Positions 1-8,010 of a DNA stretch of 16,947 nucleotides are shown one piece after another. Made by a program: the position numbers and the translations under genes. The notes under the pieces were generated by a model, which was not told where the DNA came from, did not search any database, and saw nothing but the letters and a program-made list of their open reading frames with translations. The stretch covers positions 1 to 16,947 of the forward strand of contig JASEIO010000034.1 of NCBI GenBank assembly GCA_030017475.1. The letters run 5' to 3'. The first letter of the stretch is position 1. Every line of letters starts with the position of its first letter. This stretch comes from a bacterium (GTDB taxonomy: Bacteria; UBA9089; JASEIO01).

Positions 1-87
1 AAGCAATCGTTTGATGATAGAAGATATAGAAGATAGAATGATATGATAGAATATGACAACGATGAACGAAAAGAGGAGGTGGTAAGA

Positions 88-570
88 ATGACGAAGGTAT
101 TAATTGCCTATTCATCAAGGGGTGGAAATACAGAGCGCCTTGCTCAGGCAGTGGAAGAGGGAGCAAGGGGTGTTGAGGAGGTAGATGTAGTATTAAAAAG
201 GGCAGCGGATGTTACAAATGATGATCTAATGGAGATAGATGCATTGATTGTTGGCTCTCCTGTATATTTTGGGTGTATGTCTTCTGAGGTGAAGGAGATG
301 TTTGATCGATCGGTTGCTATTCGTGGAAGGCTTGAAGGGAAGATTGGTGCAGCATTCACAACCTCTGGTCATCCAACAGGTGGAAAAGAGACAACTATGC
401 TTTCTATTCTGCAGGCAATGCTTATACATGGAATGATAGTTGTTGGAGACCCAATATCTTCAGGTGGACATTATGGAGTAGGAACTGCGGGTAGACCTGA
501 TTCTGAGATTTTAGATGCAGGGAAGGAATTGGGGAGAAGGGTCTGTGAAATTGCCAAGAAATTGATATAG
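88..570 (+). CDS. Flavodoxin-family FMN-binding protein (WrbA-like)
   Basis: This 160-aa protein is a probable cytoplasmic FMN-dependent redox protein. The N-terminal strand leads into a phosphate-binding loop (SSRGGNTE, about residues 9-16). The second FMN-contact region is GSPVYFG (about 56-62), and TTSGHPTGGKE (about 91-101) fits the third loop of WrbA-type flavodoxins. It is shorter than typical WrbA (about 200 aa), so the substrate (quinone or other) is open. I start at ATG 88 because GAGGAGGTGG sits just upstream. A longer reading frame from 43 adds 15 residues without family similarity. The sialidase-like gene follows within about 40 bases, which suggests co-transcription, but the pairing gives no clear function. 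The fold is secure; the exact reaction is not. Confidence 0.85.
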   Translation: MTKVLIAYSSRGGNTERLAQAVEEGARGVEEVDVVLKRAADVTNDDLMEIDALIVGSPVYFGCMSSEVKEMFDRSVAIRGRLEGKIGAAFTTSGHPTGGKETTMLSILQAMLIHGMIVVGDPISSGGHYGVGTAGRPDSEILDAGKELGRRVCEIAKKLI

Positions 571-612
571 AACCAATTGCGAATAATAGCTAAAAAGGAG
601 GAAGGGATAGGA

Positions 613-1566
613 TTGGATGTTACTATTTATAAAAATAAGGAGACCTATAGTGCATTTCCAGACATTACCAAATTGGAAGATGGAGATTTATTAGTGGTAT
701 TCCGAGAAGGTAAGCAACATATTGGTCCGGGAAGTGAGATAGTCCTTATTCGCTCAAAGGATAAGGGAGAATCCTGGAGCGAGAGGCAAGTGATTTACTC
801 TCATCCGTTCCTCGATGCCCGGGATCCTTCAATCACCCAAATCCAAGATGGAAGGTTGATTGTCAACTTCTTTATCTTAGATTTAATAGCGAAAAAGGCA
901 GAAACTTGGATTATTAGATCAAGTGATAATGGATATACATGGGAAGAGCCCATAAGGGTTGAGATACCTTTTAGAGGCGGGGCAACATCCAGTCGAGTGA
1001 TTGAATTGCCTGATCGGTGTTTACTCCTACCTATGTATGGAAAATATGGGAATGGTGCTATCTCTTTTGTTGCAAAATCAATGAATGGAGGAGATACATG
1101 GGGGGATGTATCTATAATAGCTCGCCGAATAAGAGGAAGGGTTGAATATTATGAGCCTTCGCTTCTATATTTATCTCGAGGGAATATAATTGCTATGATA
1201 AGGTCAAGTATAACTGGTGGATATCTATATCAATCTGAATCACTCGATTATGGGAATACTTGGAGCGATCCCAAGAAGACAGATATATGGGGACATCCTG
1301 CTGATTTACTCCAATTAAAGGATGGAAGGATATTATGTACCTATGGCTATAGAAAGTCGCCTTTTGGAATTAGGGGAGTGATCAGTGAAGATCAGGGAAG
1401 GACTTGGGATGTAAGAAATAAGAGGATCATAAGAAGGGATGGGTTAGGGTGGGATATTGGTTATCCAAGTTCTGTAGAAGTGGATAAAGGGAGGATACTC
1501 ACTGTTTATTATTTTTATAATGAAGATGGGGTGAGATTTATAGGAGGAAGCTTTTATTTTACATGA
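613..1566 (+). CDS. Sialidase-like (BNR/Asp-box) six-bladed propeller protein
   Basis: This 317-aa protein is a sialidase-superfamily beta-propeller. Five Asp-box motifs (SxDxGxTW type) are visible at about residues 47-55, 102-110, 155-163, 209-217 and 257-265, for example RSSDNGYTW and ESLDYGNTW. An Arg in VVFREG, DARDPS and a Glu in YYEPSLL resemble active-site positions of exo-sialidases, so a glycosidase role is plausible. There is no signal peptide, so a cytoplasmic location is inferred, which is unusual for a sialidase. I prefer TTG 613 because AAGGAGG lies 11 bases upstream; TTG 577 would give 329 aa but has no ribosome-binding site. The true substrate (sialic acid or another sugar) cannot be read from the sequence. 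Confidence 0.8.
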   Translation: MDVTIYKNKETYSAFPDITKLEDGDLLVVFREGKQHIGPGSEIVLIRSKDKGESWSERQVIYSHPFLDARDPSITQIQDGRLIVNFFILDLIAKKAETWIIRSSDNGYTWEEPIRVEIPFRGGATSSRVIELPDRCLLLPMYGKYGNGAISFVAKSMNGGDTWGDVSIIARRIRGRVEYYEPSLLYLSRGNIIAMIRSSITGGYLYQSESLDYGNTWSDPKKTDIWGHPADLLQLKDGRILCTYGYRKSPFGIRGVISEDQGRTWDVRNKRIIRRDGLGWDIGYPSSVEVDKGRILTVYYFYNEDGVRFIGGSFYFT

Positions 1567-1578
1567 TTCCTCGTATCT

Positions 1579-4524
1579 ATGAGAAGAGAAATGGGAAAGG
1601 CTAATTCTCGGTTAGTCAAAAAGGTGCTTAAGGGGCTAAATCCTTCACAACGTGAAGGGGTGATTTATGGAGAAGGTCCGTGCCTTATCATTGCTGGGGC
1701 AGGGACTGGGAAGACTACAGTTATAACCAGACGTATTGCCTATCTTATTGTTAGTAAGATGGCTTTGCCTGATGAGATCTTAGCACTTACCTTTACTGAA
1801 AAGGCAGCTATGGAGATGGAGGAGAGGGTTGATATGTTGGTTCCTTATGGTTATACCAATGTCTGGATCTCGACCTTCCATGCCTTTGGTGATCGAGTGA
1901 TAAGGGAAAATGCTCTAGAATTAGGTCTATCTCCTGACGTAAGGGTTTTGAATAGGGCAGAACAAGTGATCTTCTTTCGAGAACACCTTTTTACCTTTCC
2001 TCTCTCATATTATCGCCCTTTAGGAGACCCTACTCGGTATATCGAGGCTATGATCACCTTATTTAATCGGGCAAAGGATGAGGATGTCTCACCTTCAGAG
2101 TATCTGGCTTATGTCAAGCAACTGGAAGAGAAATCTAAGAGAGAACCAGAAAATAAGGAATTAAAAGAATTGGTGACTCAGCAGAGGGAAATTGCCTTAA
2201 CCTATAGTAAATACCAGGAACTATTGGCTAAGGAAGGAAAGATTGATTTTGGTGATCAGGTAAGCCTTACGCTTCGACTCTTTCGGGAGCATCCAGTTAT
2301 ATTAAGGCATTACCAGGAAAGATTCAAATACATCTTAGTGGATGAATTTCAAGATACAAATTATGCCCAGCTTCAGTTAGTAAATCTATTAGCATCCCGA
2401 TATAAAAATATAACCGTCGTTGGAGACGATGACCAGTCTATCTATAAATTCAGGGGCGCAGCCATCTCAAATATCTTGGGATTTATGGATACCTATCCAG
2501 AGGCAAGGCAGATTGTCTTGTCCAGAAACTATCGTTCTACCCAATCAATCTTAGACTCCTCATACCGACTTATCCTCCACAACAACCCTGATCGGTTAGA
2601 GGTAAAGAATAGGATTGATAAACAATTGATATCTTGTGTAAAGGATAAAGGGGAGTATGAACAGGTGGTTCACCTCCATTATGATACCATATCAACTGAG
2701 GCAGATGCAGTAGCTAAACTAATTCGGGATAAGGTTTCGAATTCTAAGTATCGATATGCAGATTTTGCTATCTTAGTGAGGTCTAACAAGGATGCTGATC
2801 CATTCCTTCGATCCCTTAATATGTACGGGATTCCATGGTATTTCACTGGAACGTACTCCCTTTATAGTCAAGAAGAGATACAACTTTTGATTGCCTTTTT
2901 AAAATGCATTACTGATCTTTCGGATAGCCCCTCTTTATTTTATTTAGCCACTGGAGAGATTTATCAAATGAAGACAATGGATTTACTTCCCTTGATGAAC
3001 CAGGCTACTCGTAAGAATCTATCGCTTTACTATATATTTACCCACCTTGAGCAAGTCGAACACCTGGAGATATCCAAAGAAGGAATGGCTACTATAGAGA
3101 AGATTACGGCTGATATTTCACATTTTGTAGAGCTTGCTACTAAAAGGAAAACCGGAGAGGTTCTTTATGAATTTCTTATGCACACAGGGTATTTAAAAAG
3201 GCTTACTTCCAGTAATTCTGCGGCTTCGGAAAAAAAGATAAAGAACATAGCTCGCTTTTTTGATATTGTGCAGGGTATAGGAAATATACTTACTCATGAT
3301 CGGGTTTTTCAGTTTGTTGATTATTTGGGACTTCTTATAGAGGCTGGAGATAATCCAGAAGCCGCAGAAATCGATTCTGAACGTGATTGTGTACGAGTTC
3401 TAACTGTACATTCTGCAAAAGGGTTGGAATTCCGTGTAGTTTTTCTAGTGAGTCTGGTTTCGGATCGTTTTCCAACACGTGGGAGAAAAGAACCTATCCC
3501 TTTACCTGATCCCTTAGTAAAAGACATCTTACCCGTAGGGGATTTCCATCTTCAAGAGGAAAGAAGATTGTTCTATGTTGGTATGACAAGGGCTAAAGAG
3601 GAGCTCTATTTGACTTCTTCGACAGACTATGGAGGAAAAAGGAAAAAGGGGATAAGTCGGTTTGTCTTTGAAGCCCTGGATTTACCTAAAGCCGAGGTAA
3701 AGACTTATAAACCCTCCCTGTTAGAGGTAATTAAAAGGAATGCCCCACCTGCTACCCAGGATTTGGAGTCTTATTCACCTATCCCTGAGGATGAGATCTT
3801 AAACCTAAGCTATTTTCAGATTGATGACTATTTAACCTGTCCATTAAAATATAAGTTTATCCATATATTACGAGTACCCCTGCTGCAACATCATAGGGTA
3901 ATTTATGGAAAGGCATTGCATGATGCAGTGTGTGAGTATAATAAAAGGAAACTCTTAGGACAACCAGTAACACTCGATGATCTAATCATGGTTTTTGAAT
4001 CCTCCTGGACAGGAGAGGGATTTTTGTCTCGTGAACATGAGGAACAAAGATTGGAGATAGGAAAGGCAACTATTCGTTCATTCTTTACACGAGAAGAAAG
4101 GGATTCGGTTATTCCTACTTATGTAGAGCAAGAGTTCTCATTTTTAATAGATAGGGATCGAATTACTGGAAGATGGGATAGGATAGATAGGCGAAATGGA
4201 GAGGTAACTATAATCGATTTTAAATCATCAGATATTATACGGGATAAAGAGAAGGCTATGAAGGCTGCCAGAGAGAGCTTGCAGCTTTCTATCTATGCCT
4301 TAGCTTATTATAAGATCTTTGGGCAGATACCTAAAGTAGAACTGCATTTTTTGGAATCAGGTCTAAAGGGTGAGGCAAAAAGGAAAGAGGAGGATTTTAT
4401 AAAGACTCAGGAGAGGATAAAAGAGGCATCCTCTGGAATTAGGTCAGGGGATTATTCTCCTCGACCTTCTTATCATGCATGTAACTACTGTGCTTACGAA
4501 AGGATCTGTCCTGGAAAGAGATGA
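1579..4524 (+). CDS. UvrD/PcrA-type helicase fused to PD-(D/E)XK Fe-S nuclease
   Basis: This 981-aa protein is a superfamily 1A DNA helicase with a C-terminal nuclease, likely for DNA end resection or recombination repair. Helicase motifs appear in order: Walker A GAGTGKTT (about 40-47), LTFTEKAA (Ia), VDEFQDT (about 254-260), GDDDQSIYKFRGA (about 281-293), SRNYRST, TVHSAKGLEF (about 609-618) and RRLFYVGMTRAKEEL (about 660-674). The nuclease part has a YGKALHDAV helix, GRWDRID and IIDFKSSD (about 878-885), then QLSIYALAY. Four cysteines, C754 and C968/C971/C977 (CNYC...C), match the split Fe-S cluster of AddB/Cas4-type nucleases. The whole resembles one-chain AdnB/RecB-like enzymes. ATG 1591, preceded by GAGAAGAG, is a possible alternative start. 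The next reading frame overlaps its stop (ATGA) but is truncated. Confidence 0.92.
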   Translation: MRREMGKANSRLVKKVLKGLNPSQREGVIYGEGPCLIIAGAGTGKTTVITRRIAYLIVSKMALPDEILALTFTEKAAMEMEERVDMLVPYGYTNVWISTFHAFGDRVIRENALELGLSPDVRVLNRAEQVIFFREHLFTFPLSYYRPLGDPTRYIEAMITLFNRAKDEDVSPSEYLAYVKQLEEKSKREPENKELKELVTQQREIALTYSKYQELLAKEGKIDFGDQVSLTLRLFREHPVILRHYQERFKYILVDEFQDTNYAQLQLVNLLASRYKNITVVGDDDQSIYKFRGAAISNILGFMDTYPEARQIVLSRNYRSTQSILDSSYRLILHNNPDRLEVKNRIDKQLISCVKDKGEYEQVVHLHYDTISTEADAVAKLIRDKVSNSKYRYADFAILVRSNKDADPFLRSLNMYGIPWYFTGTYSLYSQEEIQLLIAFLKCITDLSDSPSLFYLATGEIYQMKTMDLLPLMNQATRKNLSLYYIFTHLEQVEHLEISKEGMATIEKITADISHFVELATKRKTGEVLYEFLMHTGYLKRLTSSNSAASEKKIKNIARFFDIVQGIGNILTHDRVFQFVDYLGLLIEAGDNPEAAEIDSERDCVRVLTVHSAKGLEFRVVFLVSLVSDRFPTRGRKEPIPLPDPLVKDILPVGDFHLQEERRLFYVGMTRAKEELYLTSSTDYGGKRKKGISRFVFEALDLPKAEVKTYKPSLLEVIKRNAPPATQDLESYSPIPEDEILNLSYFQIDDYLTCPLKYKFIHILRVPLLQHHRVIYGKALHDAVCEYNKRKLLGQPVTLDDLIMVFESSWTGEGFLSREHEEQRLEIGKATIRSFFTREERDSVIPTYVEQEFSFLIDRDRITGRWDRIDRRNGEVTIIDFKSSDIIRDKEKAMKAARESLQLSIYALAYYKIFGQIPKVELHFLESGLKGEAKRKEEDFIKTQERIKEASSGIRSGDYSPRPSYHACNYCAYERICPGKR

Positions 4525-4616
4525 TTAGGTTTATTCATACAGAGGACATCCATTTAGGGGGCTGTTTCTTAGGAATTATAGATAAGGGAGATCTCCATCG
4601 AGAGGAATTGAGGTAG
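4521..4616 (+). pseudogene. Truncated Mre11/SbcD-type exonuclease remnant (N-terminus only)
   Basis: An ATG overlapping the helicase stop as ATGA opens a 31-codon frame beginning MIRFIHTEDIHLGG and ending in TAG. This is the start of the SbcD/Mre11 nuclease family: a beta strand followed by phosphoesterase motif I (DxHxG; canonical HTADIHLG, here HTEDIHLG). The remaining text (IDKGDLHREELR) also looks like the usual next helix. The other metal-binding motifs, about 350 residues, are absent. The converging PEGA gene ends three bases later, so a deletion or inversion probably removed the rest. Helicase/nuclease and Mre11-type exonuclease genes are often neighbours, which supports an original operon. 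A short functional peptide is unlikely. Confidence 0.7.
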
Positions 4617-4618
4617 GT

Positions 4619-6136
4619 TTACAATCCTCTCTTTATTGTGACAACTTCACTATACGCTCCAGATTCTAAATTAAAACGGAGATAGACCTTTCGGCCGTTT
4701 AGTACAAAGATCTCTTTTGTACGGGGGCGATACCCTTCTTTTACCACATTTAGGTTATGTTTTCCTGCCTCGATTCTAATATCACGAACAGGAGTAGTGC
4801 CCACAAACTCTCCATCTATATAAACCTTTGCCATTGGGGGAGAGGATATGATAAAGACAGTTCCTTCTCCTTCTGCTTTTAGCGTGGCATTTATCTCTGT
4901 AGTATGCCCGGGTTCGACAAATGTTTTTATTTCCCATGGAGCAAAATCCTTAAGTTTCAAAACCAATTTAAATGGCTTCCATGGTCTTAATTCGGAGATC
5001 TTCAGTGGGGTCTCTCCTTTATACCTCTCGTCTAAAAATACCTTTGCATGCTCGGGTGAGGATGTGATAAAGAAACTCCCTCGAGGCAACCTTTTCGAGA
5101 CCTTAACTTCTAAAGGAGGTGTAGTAGCTTTGTTTCCTGCCTTATCTTCTGCTACTAAGACACATTCAAATTTTCCTACAAAATCGTCTTTTATCTTTAA
5201 CCTTGCGGACTTCTTAATAAAATCAATAGAATCCGAGGAGGAATCAATTGCATTAAGAGGTTTCCACATTAAACGAGCCTCTTTTACACAGTCATTATCT
5301 TTAAAATCCCCAAGGATGGTTATAACATCCCCTGATTCCACATCGCTTGGATTATCCGAGGATAAGGAAACATCAGGTTTTATGTTATCAACTACTGTAA
5401 TTTTATATAAGTCAGTACCTTCTGGAGACCTGGCGATATTCCCAGCCTTATCCTTTGCTTCGATATAATAGGTGATTGTACCAACCTTATTGGCAGCTAC
5501 CTTTATGGTTGCGCTCCCTATACTCGTATCAGGATCTATATCAAAAACCACATCCTTCTGATCTCCATCAATTGGGGTATATTTCAAGGAAGCAGTATCG
5601 ATAGAGATATTATCCAAAATCTTTGCCTTCACTACTACATCCTCTCCAGTTGTAGAAGATAAAGGTAAGGTTATAACTTCTATAATTGGTGGCTTATTAT
5701 CTATCACCGTAATTCTATAAGTTCCATCTAATGGTTCCCTTGTCTCATTACCCTCTAAATCCCTGGCTACTAAATAGTAATTCAGCTCTCCAACCTTATC
5801 GGGTAAGGTAATTGTGGTAGTATAAACATCATCCCCTTTTTCTTCCATATCCTTTTCAGTATATCTATCTTCACCAATATTTAGCCAGTATAATTTGGAA
5901 GAAGCCACTCCTACATTATCTTTTATGGTAGCACTTAATTCTAACCGATCTCCAGTCCCTCCAGAGAGATTTCCCAAAGCTTCTATACTTGGTGGAAGGA
6001 TATCATTTACCTCAATACTTCCTTTTTTACTTGCCTCGTTATTATCCCCACCTTTTGCCTCCTTTGCCTGTAGTACAAAAGAACCTATTAACATCAAAAC
6101 AAAAGCTGACCTAAAAACGTTATACTTAGAAAACAC
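4619..6136 (-). CDS. Exported Ig-like-repeat protein with two C-terminal PEGA domains
   Basis: This 505-aa secreted or surface protein has a Sec-type signal (residues 1-24, Lys/Arg then a hydrophobic core ending near VLQAKEA). Three Ig-like repeats follow at about 49-146, 149-249 and 252-346. Each has the pattern PP.I, D-N-V/I...A.L.W/Y, Y.L.A.D..GN and ends Y+ITVID or similar. Two PEGA domains follow at about 353-420 (SSPEHAKVFLDERYKGETPL) and 425-492 (SSPPMAKVYIDGEFVGTTPV). PEGA domains are typical of envelope proteins; no enzymatic motif is visible. The start is GTG 6136, preceded by GGGGTG. A strong promoter lies at 6260-6288, giving a leader of about 115 bases. Its stop abuts the truncated exonuclease remnant. 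Function is unknown beyond envelope or adhesion-type structure. Confidence 0.85.
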   Translation of the reverse strand: MFSKYNVFRSAFVLMLIGSFVLQAKEAKGGDNNEASKKGSIEVNDILPPSIEALGNLSGGTGDRLELSATIKDNVGVASSKLYWLNIGEDRYTEKDMEEKGDDVYTTTITLPDKVGELNYYLVARDLEGNETREPLDGTYRITVIDNKPPIIEVITLPLSSTTGEDVVVKAKILDNISIDTASLKYTPIDGDQKDVVFDIDPDTSIGSATIKVAANKVGTITYYIEAKDKAGNIARSPEGTDLYKITVVDNIKPDVSLSSDNPSDVESGDVITILGDFKDNDCVKEARLMWKPLNAIDSSSDSIDFIKKSARLKIKDDFVGKFECVLVAEDKAGNKATTPPLEVKVSKRLPRGSFFITSSPEHAKVFLDERYKGETPLKISELRPWKPFKLVLKLKDFAPWEIKTFVEPGHTTEINATLKAEGEGTVFIISSPPMAKVYIDGEFVGTTPVRDIRIEAGKHNLNVVKEGYRPRTKEIFVLNGRKVYLRFNLESGAYSEVVTIKRGL

Positions 6137-6252
6137 CTTATCACCCCTTTAATTTTGTACTCTATCCATCAATCCATCAGATGGTGGGAGGGATACACAA
6201 TAGGTCTTTTGAATACAAGCCAAAGCTACCCTTGCAGACTAAACCTAATTTT
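6137..6252 (-). other. Leader region of the PEGA gene
   Basis: About 115 bases lie between the predicted transcription start and the GTG. I looked for riboswitch signatures and recognised none. Short GATGGA repeats and a weak AGGG/CCCU pairing are the only structure seen. The ribosome-binding site GGGGTG is at the 3' end. Confidence 0.35.
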
Positions 6253-6259
6253 ATCTAAC

Positions 6260-6288
6260 ATTATACTTCATTAGACAGCTCAAGTCAA
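6260..6288 (-). promoter_or_regulatory. Sigma70-type promoter for the PEGA-domain gene
   Basis: Read on the - strand, TTGACT (6288-6283) and a perfect TATAAT (6265-6260) are separated by exactly 17 bases. Transcription would start near 6253. This is the best promoter match in the window. Confidence 0.75.
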
Positions 6289-6333
6289 GATAATTCTTCT
6301 TGAAATGAGTAATGGTGTTTTCTTTGCAGTAAG

Positions 6334-6732
6334 TTATGGACAGGGTTCCTCAGGAGCTCCTTCAGGAGGGAGGCAAACTGGAGGATATAATGGAGTTAAT
6401 TGAATATCCGCTACACTTTCCCGCCATATTCGAACTTCAATATTGACTGAATTTCTTCTATAACCAGATTTTTCTGCAGTAACAGTGTAATCACCTTCAT
6501 CTACATTAAATATAGTATATCTTCCAGAATCATCTGTGGTTACCACCCAACTTCCAGGCGAAGTAGAGACAGAGGCCTCTTTTATAGGTTCTCCATTACT
6601 GCTATTAGTTACCTTACCTATTATTTTCCCTGTGGTATATGCACCAGGTGAAAATGGCCCATTCTTTGCACACCCACATATTAATCCCAAACCAATGATT
6701 AAAATTGTTAAACTGCGGATCTTCCCTTTCAT
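6334..6732 (-). CDS. Small lipoprotein with carboxypeptidase-regulatory-like domain
   Basis: This 132-aa protein starts MKGKIRSLTILIIGLGLICG and then C, a type II signal with lipobox I-C-G-C, so it should be lipid-anchored at C21. Residues about 36-115 form one CarboxypepD_reg-like beta-sandwich (G+I.GKV.N...GEPI..A.VS......TTDDSGRY+I.NV..GDYTV.AEK.GY). Such domains are non-catalytic and occur on envelope and outer-membrane proteins. The C-terminus is Pro/Cys-rich (YPPVCLPPEGAPEEPCP) and could form a disulfide. It lies on the - strand between the TPR and PEGA genes. The terminator hairpin at 6841-6868 separates it from the TPR gene. A TATAAT at 6829-6824 could serve as its -10, but no good -35 is seen. 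Partners are unknown. Confidence 0.78.
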   Translation of the reverse strand: MKGKIRSLTILIIGLGLICGCAKNGPFSPGAYTTGKIIGKVTNSSNGEPIKEASVSTSPGSWVVTTDDSGRYTIFNVDEGDYTVTAEKSGYRRNSVNIEVRIWRESVADIQLTPLYPPVCLPPEGAPEEPCP

Positions 6733-6840
6733 TTATCCAAACCCTGTCTACATTCTATTTATCGGCAATTTTTGCTAAATACTTTAGTAGTTTTTTGATG
6801 CCAAAATATCACTATTTCTTGGTATTATAGTAAAACATAA

Positions 6841-6868
6841 ATAATTTCTGAGTTTTGTCAGAAATTAT
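6841..6868 (-). terminator. Stem-loop terminator after the TPR gene
   Basis: A perfect 11-bp stem (ATAATTTCTGA / TCAGAAATTAT) with a 6-base loop begins at the stop codon of the TPR gene. On the - strand it is followed by a broken T-rich tract (TTATGTTTT). It could end the bshB1-TPR transcript. The stem is AT-rich and the T tract is interrupted, so strength is uncertain. Confidence 0.55.
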
Positions 6869-7995
6869 AGGTAATTGTCTTCTATATACCTTTTTCTTTC
6901 CATCGCTTGTGGACACCACCTACTTTCTGGATAATTGGTAATCAATTTCTTATAGGCATCTACTGCCTTTTTAAAATCTCGAACCTCATAAATATTGTCA
7001 TAAATATCCCCTATATTGAAACAGGCTTCTGCGGCCTCATCCGTATCTGGAAAGTGAACCATAACATTATTATATTCAATCAAGGCCCTTGAGTAATCCC
7101 TTTTCTTTCTATAGATATTTGCTATTTCCAAATGAACCTTTGGTTTTAATCTACTTTTTGGATAAAGGGACTCGAATCTTAGATACTCTAAAATAGCAGT
7201 ATCGAGATCACCTCTTTTTTCTAAACATTGACAGATGTTAAACTGGGCTCTATCCTTTAATTTACTCCCTTCTAAGGTTAAGATTTGTCCAAAGGACTCT
7301 TGAGCCTCCGCATATTCTTCTAATTCAAAGTGGGCCTCCCCTACCTTAAAGATTGCATCCTCTCTTAATACAGATCCCGGATATTTAGTCAAAAAGCTTT
7401 GAAATTCGGAAATTGCCTCTCTAAGATATCCCTTTTTAAATAAGTCTTGAGCAAATTCAAAATCTTTCCTTTCCTCTTCAGGAGCTACGATCTCTTCTTC
7501 TTCCGCTACCTTCTTCTCTACTTCCTTTTCTACTTTTAATAGATCTTCTATCCTTTTTTCATCAAATGGTATCCTTTTTATTTCTTCTTCTACTATCACC
7601 TCCTCTTCCCTGGGTTTTGAAGGGATTTCCTTTTTTTCTCTATCTTCCATAACCTTCTCTTCCGGTTTCTTTTGTTCAACTTCAGCCTTTTCCTCTTCAG
7701 GTCTTTCAGCCGCCATTCTCTTCCTTAAGGCTTGTTCAAAATATAGCTGTACTTCAGGATAGTCTGGTGAGATACGCAAGATCTGAGAAAAGACCTTAAT
7801 TGCAGAATCAAATTCTTCTCTTTTATAATACCCAACACCCTGGTTAAAAAGTTCATCAAGTTTCTCTTTTGTATAAGAAATCCCCTCTTCTTGAGATTCT
7901 TCTACATTAGGGGGAGATTTTATCGCCTCTTTCTTGAATAATACTCCACATCCACAAACAGACGTAATTAGAATCAATAAAATAAACCTCTTCAT
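6865..7995 (-). CDS. TPR lipoprotein, BamD/CpoB-like
   Basis: This 376-aa envelope protein starts MKRFILLILITSVCGCGVLF, a type II signal with lipobox V-C-G-C. One TPR unit (about 45-80, NQGVGYYKREEFDSAIKVF) precedes a long Glu/Lys-rich, probably coiled or disordered linker (about 90-165). Five or so further TPR-like repeats fill the C-terminal half, with typical signatures such as FKKGYLREAISEFQSFL, YPGS and YPESRW. The architecture resembles BamD and CpoB/YbgF proteins, which act in outer-membrane assembly or cell-envelope coordination. A longer GTG start at 8004 adds three residues; I prefer ATG 7995. It sits 15 bases downstream of the bshB1-like gene in the same transcript. The functional link between the two is not evident. 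Confidence 0.85.
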   Translation of the reverse strand: MKRFILLILITSVCGCGVLFKKEAIKSPPNVEESQEEGISYTKEKLDELFNQGVGYYKREEFDSAIKVFSQILRISPDYPEVQLYFEQALRKRMAAERPEEEKAEVEQKKPEEKVMEDREKKEIPSKPREEEVIVEEEIKRIPFDEKRIEDLLKVEKEVEKKVAEEEEIVAPEEERKDFEFAQDLFKKGYLREAISEFQSFLTKYPGSVLREDAIFKVGEAHFELEEYAEAQESFGQILTLEGSKLKDRAQFNICQCLEKRGDLDTAILEYLRFESLYPKSRLKPKVHLEIANIYRKKRDYSRALIEYNNVMVHFPDTDEAAEACFNIGDIYDNIYEVRDFKKAVDAYKKLITNYPESRWCPQAMERKRYIEDNYL

Positions 7996-8010
7996 TTCCA
8001 GCACCTGTCT

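Noticed and set aside
4848-5468. Forward open frame of 206 codons opposite the PEGA gene
   Set aside because: It is a shadow of the Ig/PEGA coding sequence, has no ribosome-binding site and resembles no protein.
6137-6252. Riboswitch in the PEGA leader
   Set aside because: I could not match it to c-di-GMP, TPP or cobalamin consensus elements, and pairing is weak.
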